From Stutzerimonas stutzeri (GTDB lineage: Bacteria; Pseudomonadota; Gammaproteobacteria; Pseudomonadales; Pseudomonadaceae): a stretch of DNA of 64,000 bases. Made by a program: the position numbers and the translations under genes. Positions 17,357 to 28,329 of this stretch are shown piece after piece (positions within the stretch are counted from its first letter, which is position 1; every line of letters begins with the position of its first letter). The DNA lies in assembly GCF_009789555.1 (NCBI RefSeq), contig NZ_CP046902.1, positions 1,442,001-1,506,000 on the forward strand. The letters run 5' to 3'. The notes beneath the pieces are model-generated. The model ran no database searches and had not been told where the DNA came from. It was given only the letters and a program-made list of their open reading frames with translations.

Positions 17357-19495
17357 GAACGCAGCCTGGACGCCGATCTGGCCCTGGCGCTGACCCTCAA
17401 CGCGCGGCTGTTGCTGCGCGACGAGCCGCTCAAACTCCTGTTGATGTCCGCCACGCTCGAAGGCGAGCGGCTGTCCAGTCTGCTTGACGATGCGCCGGTG
17501 GTGCGCAGCGAAGGGCGCATGTACCCGGTGGCACTGCGTTGGGGGCGTCCATATCAGCCTGCTGAACGTATCGAGTCGCGAGTCGTGCAGACGGTCATGC
17601 AGGCACTCGACGAAGAACCCGGCAGCTTGCTGGTTTTCCTGCCCGGACAGGCCGAAATCCGTCGGGTAAACGATGCGTTGGCCGAGCAACTGGCGGACCG
17701 GCGCGACGTGTTGATCTGCCCGCTGCACGGCGAGCTGGAACTGGCGGCCCAGCGTGCGGCCATCGAACCGGCTCCAGCGGGCACGCGCAAGGTGGTGCTG
17801 GCGACCAACATCGCCGAGACCAGCCTGACCATCGAAGGGGTGCGGGTGGTGGTCGATGCCGGATTGGCGCGGGTGCCTCGGTTCGATCCGGGCAGCGGCA
17901 TGACGCGCCTGGAAACCCGGCGCATCTCGCGTGCCTCGGCCACCCAGCGTGCGGGGCGGGCAGGGCGTCTGGAACCCGGTGCGTGCTACCGCCTGTGGTC
18001 CGAAGACCAGCATGCGCAATTGGCGGCCTATGGCGATGCGGAAATTCTCCAGGCCGATCTGGCCGGTGTTGCGTTGCAACTGGCGCGCTGGGGCGTCGAG
18101 CCCGATGAGCTGGCCTGGCTCGACACGCCGCCCGCTGCCGCGTATGCCCAGGCGCAGGATTTGCTCCAGCGGCTCGGGGCGCTCAGCCGCAACACCCGCG
18201 GCGGCTGGCAACTGACCGCGCACGGGCAGGCCATGGCCGAACTGCCCGCGCATCCGCGCATAGCCCACCTGTTGCTGCGGGGACAGGCGCTGGGCCTCGC
18301 GCCGCTGGCTGCCAACCTCGCGGCATTGCTGGTCGAGCGTGACATCCAACGTGGCGGCGGCAGCGACATTGCCACCCGCCTCGGGCTGCTCGAAGGGGGC
18401 GCCACTCGACAGGCCGGCGCGCAGCGGGTGCGCCAGTTGGCACGACAGTTTCGTGGATTGCTGCGCGGCTCCGCGGGTGCTGTCCCGGCCGATGCGGCCG
18501 ATCATCGCTGGCATGGCGCGCTATTGGCTTTTGCCTACCCGGATCGTGTCGCTCGCCAACGCCGCGAAGGAAGCGGCGAGTATCGGCTGGCCAATGGTCG
18601 GGCGGCGGTGTTTGGCGAGCCGGATGCGCTGATGAAGGAACGCTGGCTGGTGATCGCCGAGCTGGGCAGCCGTCAGGGTCAGCGCGAAGAGCGTATCTAT
18701 CGCGCCGCCGCGCTGGACCCGCGGCTGTTCGAGGATGTCCTGGCCGAGCAGGTCAGCTTGCGCGACGAGCTGGAGTGGGACGAACGGGAAGGTGTGCTGC
18801 GTGCCGAGCGGCAACGGCGGGTCGGCGAGCTGGTGCTCAGCCGTGAGGCCTTGCCCGGGCTCGATGAGCATGCTCGCGGTCGCGCCCTGCTCGGGCTGGT
18901 CCGGCGCAAGGGCCTGGAACTGTTGCCATGGACGGCAGAACTGCGTCAGTGGCAGGCACGCATCGGAATGCTGCGCCAGATCGATCTGGATGCCGGCGTG
19001 GCCAGCGAATGGCCGGACGTCAGCGATGCCGCACTGCTGGCACGATTGGAGGAATGGTTGCTGCCGTACCTCGGCAACGTCTCGCGGCTGGCGCACTTCG
19101 CTCAGCTGGACCTCAAGAGCATGCTCGCGACCCTGTTGCCCTGGCCATTGCCGCAACGCCTCGATGAGTGGGCGCCAGTCGCCCTGACCGTGCCTTCCGG
19201 GTCGCGGGTGCGGCTCGATTACAGCGAGTCGCCACCGGTACTGGCGGTGCGTCTGCAGGAACTGTTCGGCCTCGCCGACACGCCACGCATCGCTGGCGGG
19301 CGTCAGGCGGTCAAGCTGCACCTGCTGTCGCCAGCGCGTCGTCCCGTACAGGTGACGCAGGACTTGGCGAGCTTCTGGTCCACGACCTACCGCGATGTGA
19401 AGAAGGACCTCAAAGGCCGCTACCCCAAGCATTACTGGCCGGACGATCCGCTGATCGCCGAACCGACCGCGCGGGCCAAGCCGCGCGGCACCTGA
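17357..19495 (+). pseudogene. hrpB: host hrpB, 3' fragment interrupted by the island
   Basis: The frame encodes 712 residues equivalent to HrpB from just after the DExH box to the end: 'ERSLDADLALAL', MSATLEG, 'VFLPGQAEI', 'ATNIAETSLTI', QRAGRAGR and 'KHYWPDDP'. Motif I and the DExH aspartate and glutamate are missing, so no ATPase activity is possible. Codon use is the high-GC core style, marking it as the resident gene. An island-derived ATG at 17,351 adds two residues and could in principle allow translation of the helicase C-terminal part, but no ribosome site is evident. It is about 80% identical by eye to the middle of the island copy. Confidence 0.9.
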
Positions 19496-19507
19496 CGCGC
19501 ATCGTGG

Positions 19508-20254
19508 CTACTCGCCCGGCAGGCTCATGTCTTCGCCGGCCTCCAGCCGCTGCACATAGGCCCGGTCCAGCGCGTCGATGACGCGCTGGCTATCGTCCAA
19601 CCGACGCGAAACGATGAAGCGAATCGGCACTTTGTAGACGTTCACATAAGGCAGTGTCCGCTGGCCAAGCCGCTGCAGCACCTGGTTCACCGGAATCTGA
19701 TAGTCGAGCAGATAGTCGCCACGACGGTGCTGCAACATTTCAATCGCCGAGGCATGGCTGCTCGCGCGGTGCAGACGAATGCCCAACTGAGGGTCGTGCA
19801 GCATCTGGTTCACCGCAGGCCAGTAGTTGTAGCCACCAATGACGATGACGCCGCGCCTGGCGAGGCTGCTCGGCACCTGGGGCGGTGGGGTGTCGGGCCG
19901 GTGGTAGAGGTTGAGGCTGATCTGCGCCAGGGTTTCGCGCCCCTCGATCGTATCGGCAATCAGCTCCGGTTTTCCTGGTGCGCCGGGCCAGAGATCGACG
20001 GTGCCATTCTTCAGGGCCGCATACAGGCGGGCACTTGGCAGACCGCGAAACCGCGCCTGATAGCCGGCCGTTTCGAGCAGTTCACGGGTGAGGTCGACCA
20101 GCGGCCCCTGCGGCCGGCCCTGCGTGTCGCTGTAGATCGCGGGCGGGAAGTCATAGTAGCCCACGGTCAGGGTGCGTGGCGGCTCGGCGGCGGACGCGCA
20201 AAGGCATGGACTTGCCAGCACGGTGGCGAGCGGTATCCAGTGTAGAGGTTTCAA
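19508..20254 (-). CDS. periplasmic substrate-binding (SBP_bac_3-like) protein
   Basis: The 248-aa protein has a signal peptide (MKPLHWIPLATVLASPCLCASA) and a type-II periplasmic binding fold of the amino-acid-binding class: 'LTVGYYDFPPAIYSDTQGRP' then 'GPLVDLTRELLETAGYQARF'. No permease or ATPase genes adjoin it, so it may be an orphan binding protein or a sensor partner; such proteins are common in Pseudomonas. It ends 12 bp beyond the hrpB fragment, convergent with it. The ligand cannot be told from sequence. Confidence 0.75.
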   Translation of the reverse strand: MKPLHWIPLATVLASPCLCASAAEPPRTLTVGYYDFPPAIYSDTQGRPQGPLVDLTRELLETAGYQARFRGLPSARLYAALKNGTVDLWPGAPGKPELIADTIEGRETLAQISLNLYHRPDTPPPQVPSSLARRGVIVIGGYNYWPAVNQMLHDPQLGIRLHRASSHASAIEMLQHRRGDYLLDYQIPVNQVLQRLGQRTLPYVNVYKVPIRFIVSRRLDDSQRVIDALDRAYVQRLEAGEDMSLPGE

Positions 20255-20473
20255 GGTAATTCACTGCCCCTTGTTGTTATAGACCCAGCATGGTCGCCAG
20301 GGGCCGGGCTGTCCATACCGCGTCGGGGCGACTCGCCAGCGCGGCACCAAAGCGCTGCTCGAAACGCCTGCGCCGGCAAGTGACGGATCAGCGCCAGGCT
20401 GACTATGCTCAGCGTATCAGGGGCTGATGGCTCGCGCCGTCGATGCCCGGTGTAACGCGGCTGGGGGTGGTTC

Positions 20474-21316
20474 ATGTATCGCAAGGTGTTCGCCAGCAAG
20501 GTGTTCGATCGCAAGGTGGTGCTGATCACCGGAGGCTGCGCGGGAATCGGACGCGCGCTGGCCGAGCGGATGGCGCAGGCCGGTGCCCGGGTGGCGATAT
20601 TCGATCTCGACCAGGACGCCATCGATGCGTTGGTCCAGCACCTGGTCGATCACCACAACGCCGATGTGCTTGGCCTGCGCTGCGATGTCGCCGAGGCGAC
20701 GGCGGTGCAGCGGGCCGTTGCGCTGGTGCAGGAGCGCTTCGGTGGCATCGACGTGTTGATCAACAATGCCGGCATCACCCACCGCAGCCGCGTCGCCGAG
20801 ACCCGGTTATCGGTGTTCGAGCGGATCATGGCGGTCAATTTCTACGGTGCGCTGCATTGCACCCAGGCCGCGTTGCCGAGCCTGATCGAGCGCCAGGGGC
20901 AGATCATCGTGCTCAGCTCGCTTTCACAGTACGCGCCGGTGCCCGACCGTGGTGCCTACAACGCCAGCAAGCATGCACTGCATGGGCTGTTCGAGACCTT
21001 GCGCAGCGAGTTGGCCGATAGCGGTGTCAACGTGATGCTGGTTTGTCCCGGTTATACCGCGACCGATCTTCGCAGGAACGTGCTGGTCGGGGATGGCTCC
21101 ACCGCACCGCAGCCGGTGCTGGCCGTGGGACGCGTGGCGTCGCCGCAGGATGTTGCCGAATCGATCTACCAGGGCGCACTCAAGCGCCGCCGGCTGTTGG
21201 TGCTGTCGAATCTGGACTGGCGCGCGCGGCTGATCGCTCGATGCTTTCCTCGGTTGTTCGAGCATTTGCTGTTGCCGCGGCTGGCCGGTGCCCGGGTGTC
21301 GGCGGGCCCTGGCTAA
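20474..21316 (+). CDS. SDR-family NAD(P)-dependent oxidoreductase
   Basis: The 280-aa classical short-chain dehydrogenase has the Rossmann motif TGGCAGIG (residues 19-26), 'NNAG' about residue 97, a serine in 'VLSSLSQYAP' and the catalytic YNASK about residue 162. An acidic residue after beta-2 ('FDLDQDAID') favours NAD(H). The long C-terminal tail after residue 240 is basic and hydrophobic and may associate with membranes, as in the SDR group acting on sphingoid or fatty ketones. The gene is monocistronic; its 3' end overlaps the convergent VOC gene by 4 bp. Confidence 0.8.
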   Translation: MYRKVFASKVFDRKVVLITGGCAGIGRALAERMAQAGARVAIFDLDQDAIDALVQHLVDHHNADVLGLRCDVAEATAVQRAVALVQERFGGIDVLINNAGITHRSRVAETRLSVFERIMAVNFYGALHCTQAALPSLIERQGQIIVLSSLSQYAPVPDRGAYNASKHALHGLFETLRSELADSGVNVMLVCPGYTATDLRRNVLVGDGSTAPQPVLAVGRVASPQDVAESIYQGALKRRRLLVLSNLDWRARLIARCFPRLFEHLLLPRLAGARVSAGPG

Positions 21317-21747
21317 GCGGTCGTCGCGCCGCCGTAAAGTCGCTGCACCAGATCCAAGTCCCAGTACGCGGCCTCGATCTTGTGACCATCGAGGTCGCGC
21401 ACGAAGCAGCCGTAATAGGGTTCGCCGTACTCTTGCCGCGGCCCCGGGCCGCCTTCATCGGTCGCACCGGCGGCCAGCGCAGCGCGATGGAAGGCATCGA
21501 CCGATGTCTTGCTGTCGGCGAAGAAGCCGATATGCGTCCCGTTGCCGACAGTTGCCGTTTGGCCATCGATAGGCGTTTGCAGCCAGAATTCCGGATATTC
21601 GCGGCCCCAGGCGATGGCGCCCGGATGGGCCATGATGCGCTTGCAACCCAGCGTCGCAAGGACCTGGTCATAGAAGCCCGCAGCCTCCTCGAAGCGGTTG
21701 CTGCCAAGCGATATGTGGGACAGGATGCTGGGGTTCTGGTCGGCCAT
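21313..21747 (-). CDS. VOC (glyoxalase/bleomycin-resistance) family protein
   Basis: The 144-aa protein has two beta-alpha-beta-beta-beta halves typical of the vicinal-oxygen-chelate fold. It starts 'ILSHISLGSNRFEEAAGFYD' and ends 'CFVRDLDGHKIEAAYWD', with the usual metal-ligand positions His near the start and Glu near the end. Likely substrates are small electrophiles or drugs; the true reaction is unknown. It is transcribed alone. Confidence 0.8.
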   Translation of the reverse strand: MADQNPSILSHISLGSNRFEEAAGFYDQVLATLGCKRIMAHPGAIAWGREYPEFWLQTPIDGQTATVGNGTHIGFFADSKTSVDAFHRAALAAGATDEGGPGPRQEYGEPYYGCFVRDLDGHKIEAAYWDLDLVQRLYGGATTA

Positions 21748-21814
21748 CTCGACGCTCTCCGGAGGAATGGAAGATCAAGCCTAGTCCGGCCGGTCGCCGT
21801 GTGCCGCCTGGCGA

Positions 21815-22495
21815 TCAGCTTTTTTCGTCGGTACTGATGACCGGGTCGCTGCAGAGCATGAAACAGCGGAACAGCACCACGGTGGCCAGAAGTTGCACCA
21901 GCCCGACGGCGCTGTCGACCAGCACGGCCAGCACGCCGGGAGATGTCTCGCCGGCCCAGAACCGTGCCGCGAGCCAGGCTTCGAGAAGCCATAGCGGCAG
22001 CAGTACGGCCAGGATGCAGCCGAACACCAGCAGAAAATGGCCGCGGGTCTGCAGAAAGCTTTGCTTGAGCGCCGCTAGCGGGCTAAGGCCGCGCAGAACC
22101 AACAGATACTCGGCGAACGCGATCTTGACCATCACCCAGAGCCCCGGCAGAACGAACAGCGACGCGCCGAGCATGATCAGCAGCGTACCCAGCCCGGCCA
22201 GCACGGCCATCGAGGGCCATAGCGGCAGCGCGCGCATCATGATCTCGCGCAGCGCCGGCGCGTGGCCGCGGCTGCGCGCATCGAGAAACAGAATCAGCGC
22301 ACCGATATAGAGCGGGTAGAAGATCATGCCCACCAACAGCTCCTGTGCCGGCAGTGCATCCTTGCCCACCAGATGATCGACGGCCAGACGGGTGCAGCTT
22401 TCCAGCGCGATCAGCGGCAGGCACAGCCGGGCGATGGACGCCAGGTTGCGGGAGTAGAAAAAACAGGCGTCACGGAGGATGGACAGGACATTCAT
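21815..22495 (-). CDS. YciC-family (UPF0259) inner membrane protein
   Basis: The 226-aa product has about six membrane segments, starting 'MNVLSILRDACFFYSRNL' and containing 'GASLFVLPGLWVMVKIAFAE' followed by 'LVLRGLSPLAALKQSFLQTR', the pattern of the YciC/UPF0259 family of unknown function. The start at 22,495 was chosen because it gives the family N-terminus; the frame continues upstream without coding character. Its promoter region is shared with the divergent NYN-domain gene. Confidence 0.75.
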   Translation of the reverse strand: MNVLSILRDACFFYSRNLASIARLCLPLIALESCTRLAVDHLVGKDALPAQELLVGMIFYPLYIGALILFLDARSRGHAPALREIMMRALPLWPSMAVLAGLGTLLIMLGASLFVLPGLWVMVKIAFAEYLLVLRGLSPLAALKQSFLQTRGHFLLVFGCILAVLLPLWLLEAWLAARFWAGETSPGVLAVLVDSAVGLVQLLATVVLFRCFMLCSDPVISTDEKS

Positions 22496-22612
22496 CGCGG
22501 TCGAAACAACTCTCGGAGAAACAGGCGCGCACTTTAGCCCAAGCGACCGGCTGACGACACGCGCGCGGTTGCCGTCCATACTGGCGGACCACTCCACCGT
22601 ACGAGTCGCCGC

Positions 22613-23089
22613 GTGAAGAAGATCGCCCTGTTTGCCGACGTGCAGAATCTCTATTACACGGTGCGCCAGGCCCATGGCTGCCATTTCAACTATGCCGCGT
22701 TGTGGGCCGAGGTCAGCGCGCGCGGTGAGATCGTCGAGGCCTATGCCTATGCCATTGACCGGGGCGACGTCAGGCAGCAGCAGTTCCAGCAGATCCTGCG
22801 TAACCTCGGCTTCACCGTGAAACTCAAACCCTACATCCAGCGCAGCGATGGTTCGGCCAAGGGCGACTGGGACGTCGGCATCACCATCGATGTACTGGAC
22901 AGCGCCGCGCACGTCGACGAGGTGGTGCTGGCCTCCGGCGACGGTGACTTCGATCTGTTGCTTGATCGCGTGCGAGCCGGGGGGGCCGAGGCCACCGCCT
23001 ATGGCGTACCGGGGCTGACCGCGCAATCGCTGATTCGCGCCGCCACGCGCTATGTGCCCATCGAGGGCGCGCTGCTGTTGCGCCAGTGA
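22613..23089 (+). CDS. NYN-domain (LabA/DUF88-like) putative RNase
   Basis: The 158-aa protein begins at GTG with 'KKIALFADVQNLYYTVRQ', carrying the first acidic residue of a PIN-like NYN nuclease. It continues with 'KGDWDVGITIDVL' and 'DEVVLASGDGDFDLLLDRV', which supply the other catalytic aspartates. The family is LabA/DUF88, thought to be metal-dependent RNases. Residues expected for catalysis are intact. It is a single gene and the RNA target is unknown. Confidence 0.75.
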   Translation: MKKIALFADVQNLYYTVRQAHGCHFNYAALWAEVSARGEIVEAYAYAIDRGDVRQQQFQQILRNLGFTVKLKPYIQRSDGSAKGDWDVGITIDVLDSAAHVDEVVLASGDGDFDLLLDRVRAGGAEATAYGVPGLTAQSLIRAATRYVPIEGALLLRQ

Positions 23090-23240
23090 CGGCGCAGCGG
23101 CAGGCCAGCGACGTTTCACGATACCTGGGAGGAATGGCTGGGGTGATGCAAAACGGCATCCGCCCACGCTTGGCTTTCCAGCTTCCGGCTATCTTTACGA
23201 GTAAACTGCTCGCCTCGTTCCCGTACTCCCGGTTTTCGCC

Positions 23241-24566
<1,326 letters not shown>

Positions 24567-24767
24567 CGGCACAGGGTGGCGTCTGGCCCGCGAGCTGGAT
24601 TCTTGCGCCTGTGCGGCTTATTCCCGTGCAACGCCAGTTGGCCGGTCTGCGGCGTTCAGCATGGCCGTTGCGAGCGGATTCGACCGATCCATGGGCGCTC
24701 GGCATTCGCGCCTGGTCCAACGAGCCTCTGCGGCAATGGCCACAATAACCAACAAGAGAGGTGCCCT

Positions 24768-25478
24768 TTGGCGCGTGCCGATGCAGAACTTCACGAACTC
24801 AGCCGCCGAGAGGTATGGGCCGGGTTCAAACAACTGATGCCAATCTCGATTTTTGTCGTCGTATTCGGTTTGGCCTTTGGCCTGGCGGCCACGCAGGCGG
24901 GGCTGGACGACTCTTCCATCATGCTCATGAGTGGGTTGGTGTTCGCCGGTGCCTCACAGTTCGCGTCGCTGGAGCTGTGGGGGGCGCATGTGCCGCTGGT
25001 GCCGTTGATCGTCACGGTGTTTGCCGTCAACGCGCGACACCTGTTGATGGGGGCCACGCTGTATCCCTGGCTGCGCCATCTGCCCCCGTCCAGACGCTAT
25101 GCCGTGATGTTTGTCGTCTCCGATGCGAACTGGGCAATGTCGATGCAGGCGTTCAGTTGCGGCAAGCCCGGCCTGGGCATTCTCTTCGGGGGTGGCCTTG
25201 CGCTCTGGACGTTCTGGGTGCTGGGGACCTGGCTCGGCCTGTATTTCGGCAGCGCCATCCATGATCCGGTCGGCCTGGGGCTGGACATGGTCATGGGCTG
25301 TTTTCTTCTGGCAATGGTCGTCGGCGGCAAGAAAAGCCTGCGGATGACCGTCATCTGGATCGTCGCGGGGTGTTCGTCGATGTTGGCGTACTGGTATCTG
25401 CCGTCCAATAGCCATGTGGTGGCAGGCGCGCTCGCCGGCGGCATCCTGGGTGCGCTGTGGATGGAGAAGAACGCATGA
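24768..25478 (+). CDS. azlC: AzlC-family branched-chain amino-acid exporter, large subunit
   Basis: The 236-aa product has six to seven membrane segments and the AzlC core 'GFKQLMPISIFVVVFGLAFG' and 'FAGASQFASLELW'. With AzlD it exports branched-chain amino acids or similar compounds. The TTG at 24,768 with an upstream AGAGAGG site gives the usual family start; the frame is open further upstream but without coding character. The stop overlaps azlD (ATGA), so both are co-translated. The gap from rhlE (24,567-24,767) holds nothing obvious. Confidence 0.85.
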   Translation: MARADAELHELSRREVWAGFKQLMPISIFVVVFGLAFGLAATQAGLDDSSIMLMSGLVFAGASQFASLELWGAHVPLVPLIVTVFAVNARHLLMGATLYPWLRHLPPSRRYAVMFVVSDANWAMSMQAFSCGKPGLGILFGGGLALWTFWVLGTWLGLYFGSAIHDPVGLGLDMVMGCFLLAMVVGGKKSLRMTVIWIVAGCSSMLAYWYLPSNSHVVAGALAGGILGALWMEKNA

Positions 25479-25783
25479 ATCTGGACACGACAGGCGCGGG
25501 TGCGCTGATCATCATTCTGGTCATGGCCGTGGTGACGCTGGCGACTCGCTGGGGTGGTGTATTCGCCATGTCGTTCGTGCCGATCAATCGCCGGACGGAG
25601 CAATTCATCAGCGCCATGTCGGGCTCGGTGCTGGTGGCGCTGCTGACACCGATGGCGGTCAATGGGGATAACGGTGCCCGGCTGGCATTTCTGGTAACGG
25701 CCGTGACGATGCTGCTGGTCAAGAAGCCCTTGCCTGCAATCGCAGCCGGGGTGGTTGCCGTGGCGCTTTTCAGGCAGTTATGA
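25475..25783 (+). CDS. azlD: AzlD-family exporter, small subunit
   Basis: The 102-aa product has about four hydrophobic helices ('GALIIILVMAVVTLATRWGG', 'ARLAFLVTAVTMLLVKKPLP') and is the expected AzlD partner of AzlC. Its ATG lies in the overlap ATGA with azlC. Its size matches the family (about 100-110 aa). Confidence 0.85.
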   Translation: MNLDTTGAGALIIILVMAVVTLATRWGGVFAMSFVPINRRTEQFISAMSGSVLVALLTPMAVNGDNGARLAFLVTAVTMLLVKKPLPAIAAGVVAVALFRQL

Positions 25784-25838
25784 GGCGCGCCTGGGCTCCG
25801 AGGCGCTTATCGCCCGAGCGCCCTCGCGCAGCCGGTGG

Positions 25839-27062
25839 TCAGGGTCGCAACCAGCGAAGCATCCCTTTGGCCGCCGCGCGGCCACTGGCAAAGCAGGCCG
25901 TCAGCAGATAGCCCCCCGTCGGCGCTTCCCAGTCGAGCATTTCGCCGGCGCAGAACACACCGGGCGACTGGCGCAGCATCAGGCCCTCGTCCAGTGCCTC
26001 GAAGGGCACGCCGCCAGCGCTGCTGATGGCTTCGTCCAGCGGGCGCGGGCGGAGCAGGATGATCGGCAGCGCCTTGATCGCCGTGGCGAGTGCCTCGGGA
26101 TGTTGAAAGGTTTCGCCATCGGTCAATTCGCGCAGCAGACCGGCCTTGACGCCGTCGAGGCCCAACTGGCGTTTGAGGTGCTTGGCCATGGATTGCGAAC
26201 CGCGCGGTTTGGCCAGCGCACGAATGATTTTTTCCCGCGAGTGATCCGGTAGCAGGTCCAGCGCGACCGTCGCCCTGCCGTCCCGCTCGATGGCCTGACG
26301 GATCTCGGCGGACAGCGCATAGACCAGGCTGCCTTCGATCCCGCAGGCGGTCACCACGAACTCGCCTTTACGCGACGGGCCGCCGGGCAACCCGAGGCTG
26401 ACCGTCTTCAACGGCGCGCCCGCGAACTTCTCTTGCAGATGCTGGCTCCAGCCCGCCACCTCGAAACCACAGTTGGCCGGTCGCAACGGGGCGACGTCTA
26501 TGCCGCGACCTTGCAGCAGCGAAACCCACGATCCATCGGAACCCAGTCGCGCCCAGCTACCGCCGCCCAACGCCAGCAAGACCGCATCGGCGCTGACGCG
26601 GACATCGCCCTCGGGGGCGCGCAGCGCGAGGCTGCCATCGGCGTTCCAGCCCAGCCAGCGATGGCGCGTGTGAATGTGGACGCCAGCGTCGCGCAGGCGT
26701 CGCAGCCAGGCGCGCAGCAGCGGAGCGGCCTTCATGTCCGAGGGGAAGACGCGCCCCGAACTGCCGACGAAGGTGTCGATCCCCAGCCCATGGATCCATT
26801 CGCGCAGCGCCTCGGGGCCGAAGGCTTCGAGCAGCGGGCGCAGGTTGGGCGCACGCTCGCGGTAGCGCTCTACGAAGGGCTCGAAGGGTTCTGAATGGGT
26901 GATGTTCATTCCGCCGACGCCGGCCAGCAGGAACTTGCGCCCGACCGAGGGCATGGCGTCATACAGATCGACCGCGACGCCGGCTTGACTCAGTACTTCG
27001 GCGGCCATCAGCCCGGCGGGGCCGCCGCCAATGATGGCGACACGAGATTCGGCAAGAGGCAT
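25839..27062 (-). CDS. HI0933-like FAD-dependent flavoprotein (TIGR03862 type)
   Basis: The 407-aa protein has a dinucleotide-binding N-terminus 'RVAIIGGGPAGLMAAEVLSQ', then 'GRKFLLAGVGGMNITHSEPF' and, at the C-terminus, 'GVFCAGEMLDWEAPTGGYLL', all typical of the HI0933/YhiN flavoprotein group. The function in the cell is not established. I place the start at the ATG at 27,062; an in-frame ATG at 27,092 would add ten residues, and neither has a good ribosome site. Confidence 0.8.
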   Translation of the reverse strand: MPLAESRVAIIGGGPAGLMAAEVLSQAGVAVDLYDAMPSVGRKFLLAGVGGMNITHSEPFEPFVERYRERAPNLRPLLEAFGPEALREWIHGLGIDTFVGSSGRVFPSDMKAAPLLRAWLRRLRDAGVHIHTRHRWLGWNADGSLALRAPEGDVRVSADAVLLALGGGSWARLGSDGSWVSLLQGRGIDVAPLRPANCGFEVAGWSQHLQEKFAGAPLKTVSLGLPGGPSRKGEFVVTACGIEGSLVYALSAEIRQAIERDGRATVALDLLPDHSREKIIRALAKPRGSQSMAKHLKRQLGLDGVKAGLLRELTDGETFQHPEALATAIKALPIILLRPRPLDEAISSAGGVPFEALDEGLMLRQSPGVFCAGEMLDWEAPTGGYLLTACFASGRAAAKGMLRWLRP

Positions 27063-27177
27063 GGTTGCAGCCGGCAGTTGCGAGGCGGGCATTGTAGCGG
27101 CTGGCCTGTGCCCTGGTCATTCCTGCGAAGCCGCGTTGGGCCCTGGCACGGAATCGCCTGTCGCCAGGGCTCGCCGC

Positions 27178-28098
27178 TCAATTCAAGCCATGGCGCCGCC
27201 ACGCCTCGGCTGCACTGAAATGCAGCTGTGCGTGGCGGCGGGCGAGCAACGCGCGGTCCTTGTCATAGCCGCCGCCAATCACGCCGACCACCGGAATGTC
27301 CCGGCCCAGGCAATGCTCGATCACCGCGCTGTCACGCATCGCCAGGCCCTCGTCGCTGAGATTCAGCAGGCCCAGCGCATCGTCGCGATGCACGTCGACG
27401 CCGGCATCGTAGATCACCAGGTCCGGCTGATAGAGGGGCAACAGATACCCGAGGGTGTCGTCGACCACCTTCAGATAATCCGTATCGCCAAGGCCTGGCG
27501 GCAGGCCGATGTCCCAGTCGCTACGGGCCTTGCGCGTCGGAAAGTTCTTCTCGCAGTGCAGCGAAACCGTCACCGCGTCGGCTGTATGCTCGAGAATCCG
27601 CGCGGTACCGTCGCCCTGATGCACATCGCAATCGAAGATCAGCACGCGACCGACGCGGCCGCTTTCCAGCAGCGAGAGGGCGATGACGGCCAGGTCGTTG
27701 AAGATGCAGAACCCCGAGGCGTGATCGCGATGGGCATGGTGGGTTCCGCCCGCCAGATGACAGGCCAGCCCATGCTGCAAGGCCAGCTCCGCAGCCAGCA
27801 GCGAGCCGCCGACCGCCCGAACGGTGCGCTGCGCCAGCGAAGGGCTCCAGGGCAGGCCCAGGCGACGTAGCTCCTCACGGCTCATGTCACCGGTGCAGTA
27901 GCGCTCGACATAAGCGCGGTCATGCGCGAGCGCGAGCAGGTCGGTGGGGCAGCGTTCAGGCCGCAGTAGCGCCGCGTCGGTGGTCAGGCCGCTGGCGACC
28001 AGGTGATCGCGCAACAGCCGGAACTTCTCCATCGGGAAGCGATGCCCTGGCGGCAGCGGCGGGCTGTAGTCGTCATGAAAGATCAGCGGCAGGGACAT
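27178..28098 (-). CDS. histone deacetylase-family (acetoin/polyamine deacetylase-like) hydrolase
   Basis: The 306-aa zinc hydrolase begins 'LIFHDDYSPPLPPGHRFPME' and carries the family's metal and catalytic motifs 'GGTHHAHRDHASGFCIFND' and 'FDCDVHQGDG', plus a second aspartate in 'VIYDAGVDVHRDD'. Bacterial members deacetylate small amines, acetoin or polyamines. The active-site residues are all present. The gene is transcribed alone, with an intergenic region of about 230 bp (28,099-28,329) before tesB that shows nothing clear. Confidence 0.85.
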   Translation of the reverse strand: MSLPLIFHDDYSPPLPPGHRFPMEKFRLLRDHLVASGLTTDAALLRPERCPTDLLALAHDRAYVERYCTGDMSREELRRLGLPWSPSLAQRTVRAVGGSLLAAELALQHGLACHLAGGTHHAHRDHASGFCIFNDLAVIALSLLESGRVGRVLIFDCDVHQGDGTARILEHTADAVTVSLHCEKNFPTRKARSDWDIGLPPGLGDTDYLKVVDDTLGYLLPLYQPDLVIYDAGVDVHRDDALGLLNLSDEGLAMRDSAVIEHCLGRDIPVVGVIGGGYDKDRALLARRHAQLHFSAAEAWRRHGLN

Positions 28099-28329
28099 CG
28101 ATCAGCGCCTGGACGGTCAGCCGAAAGTATGCCGACTCCGCCATGCTTCTCTCAAGGCGCGCCCGATGGCACGCGACGGTCTGTAGCTGAGCGCACGGCG
28201 GGCGATGGGTTGGACGACGCGCAAGCCTGGGCCGATGCCCGACGATAAGCGCAATTGCTGGAGCGACCCCGGCGAAATCCGTAACATTGCGCGCCTGCCC
28301 CGTGCCCGTATACCTAAAGGAACAACACC

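Noticed and set aside
17351..19495. Truncated hrpB as a functional short helicase starting at ATG 17,351
   Set aside because: Motif I and the DExH acidic residues are missing and no ribosome site precedes the ATG, so it was annotated as a pseudogene.
20251..20622. 123-aa minus-strand frame between the binding protein and the SDR gene
   Set aside because: It overlaps the SDR start antisense, and has no motif or ribosome site.
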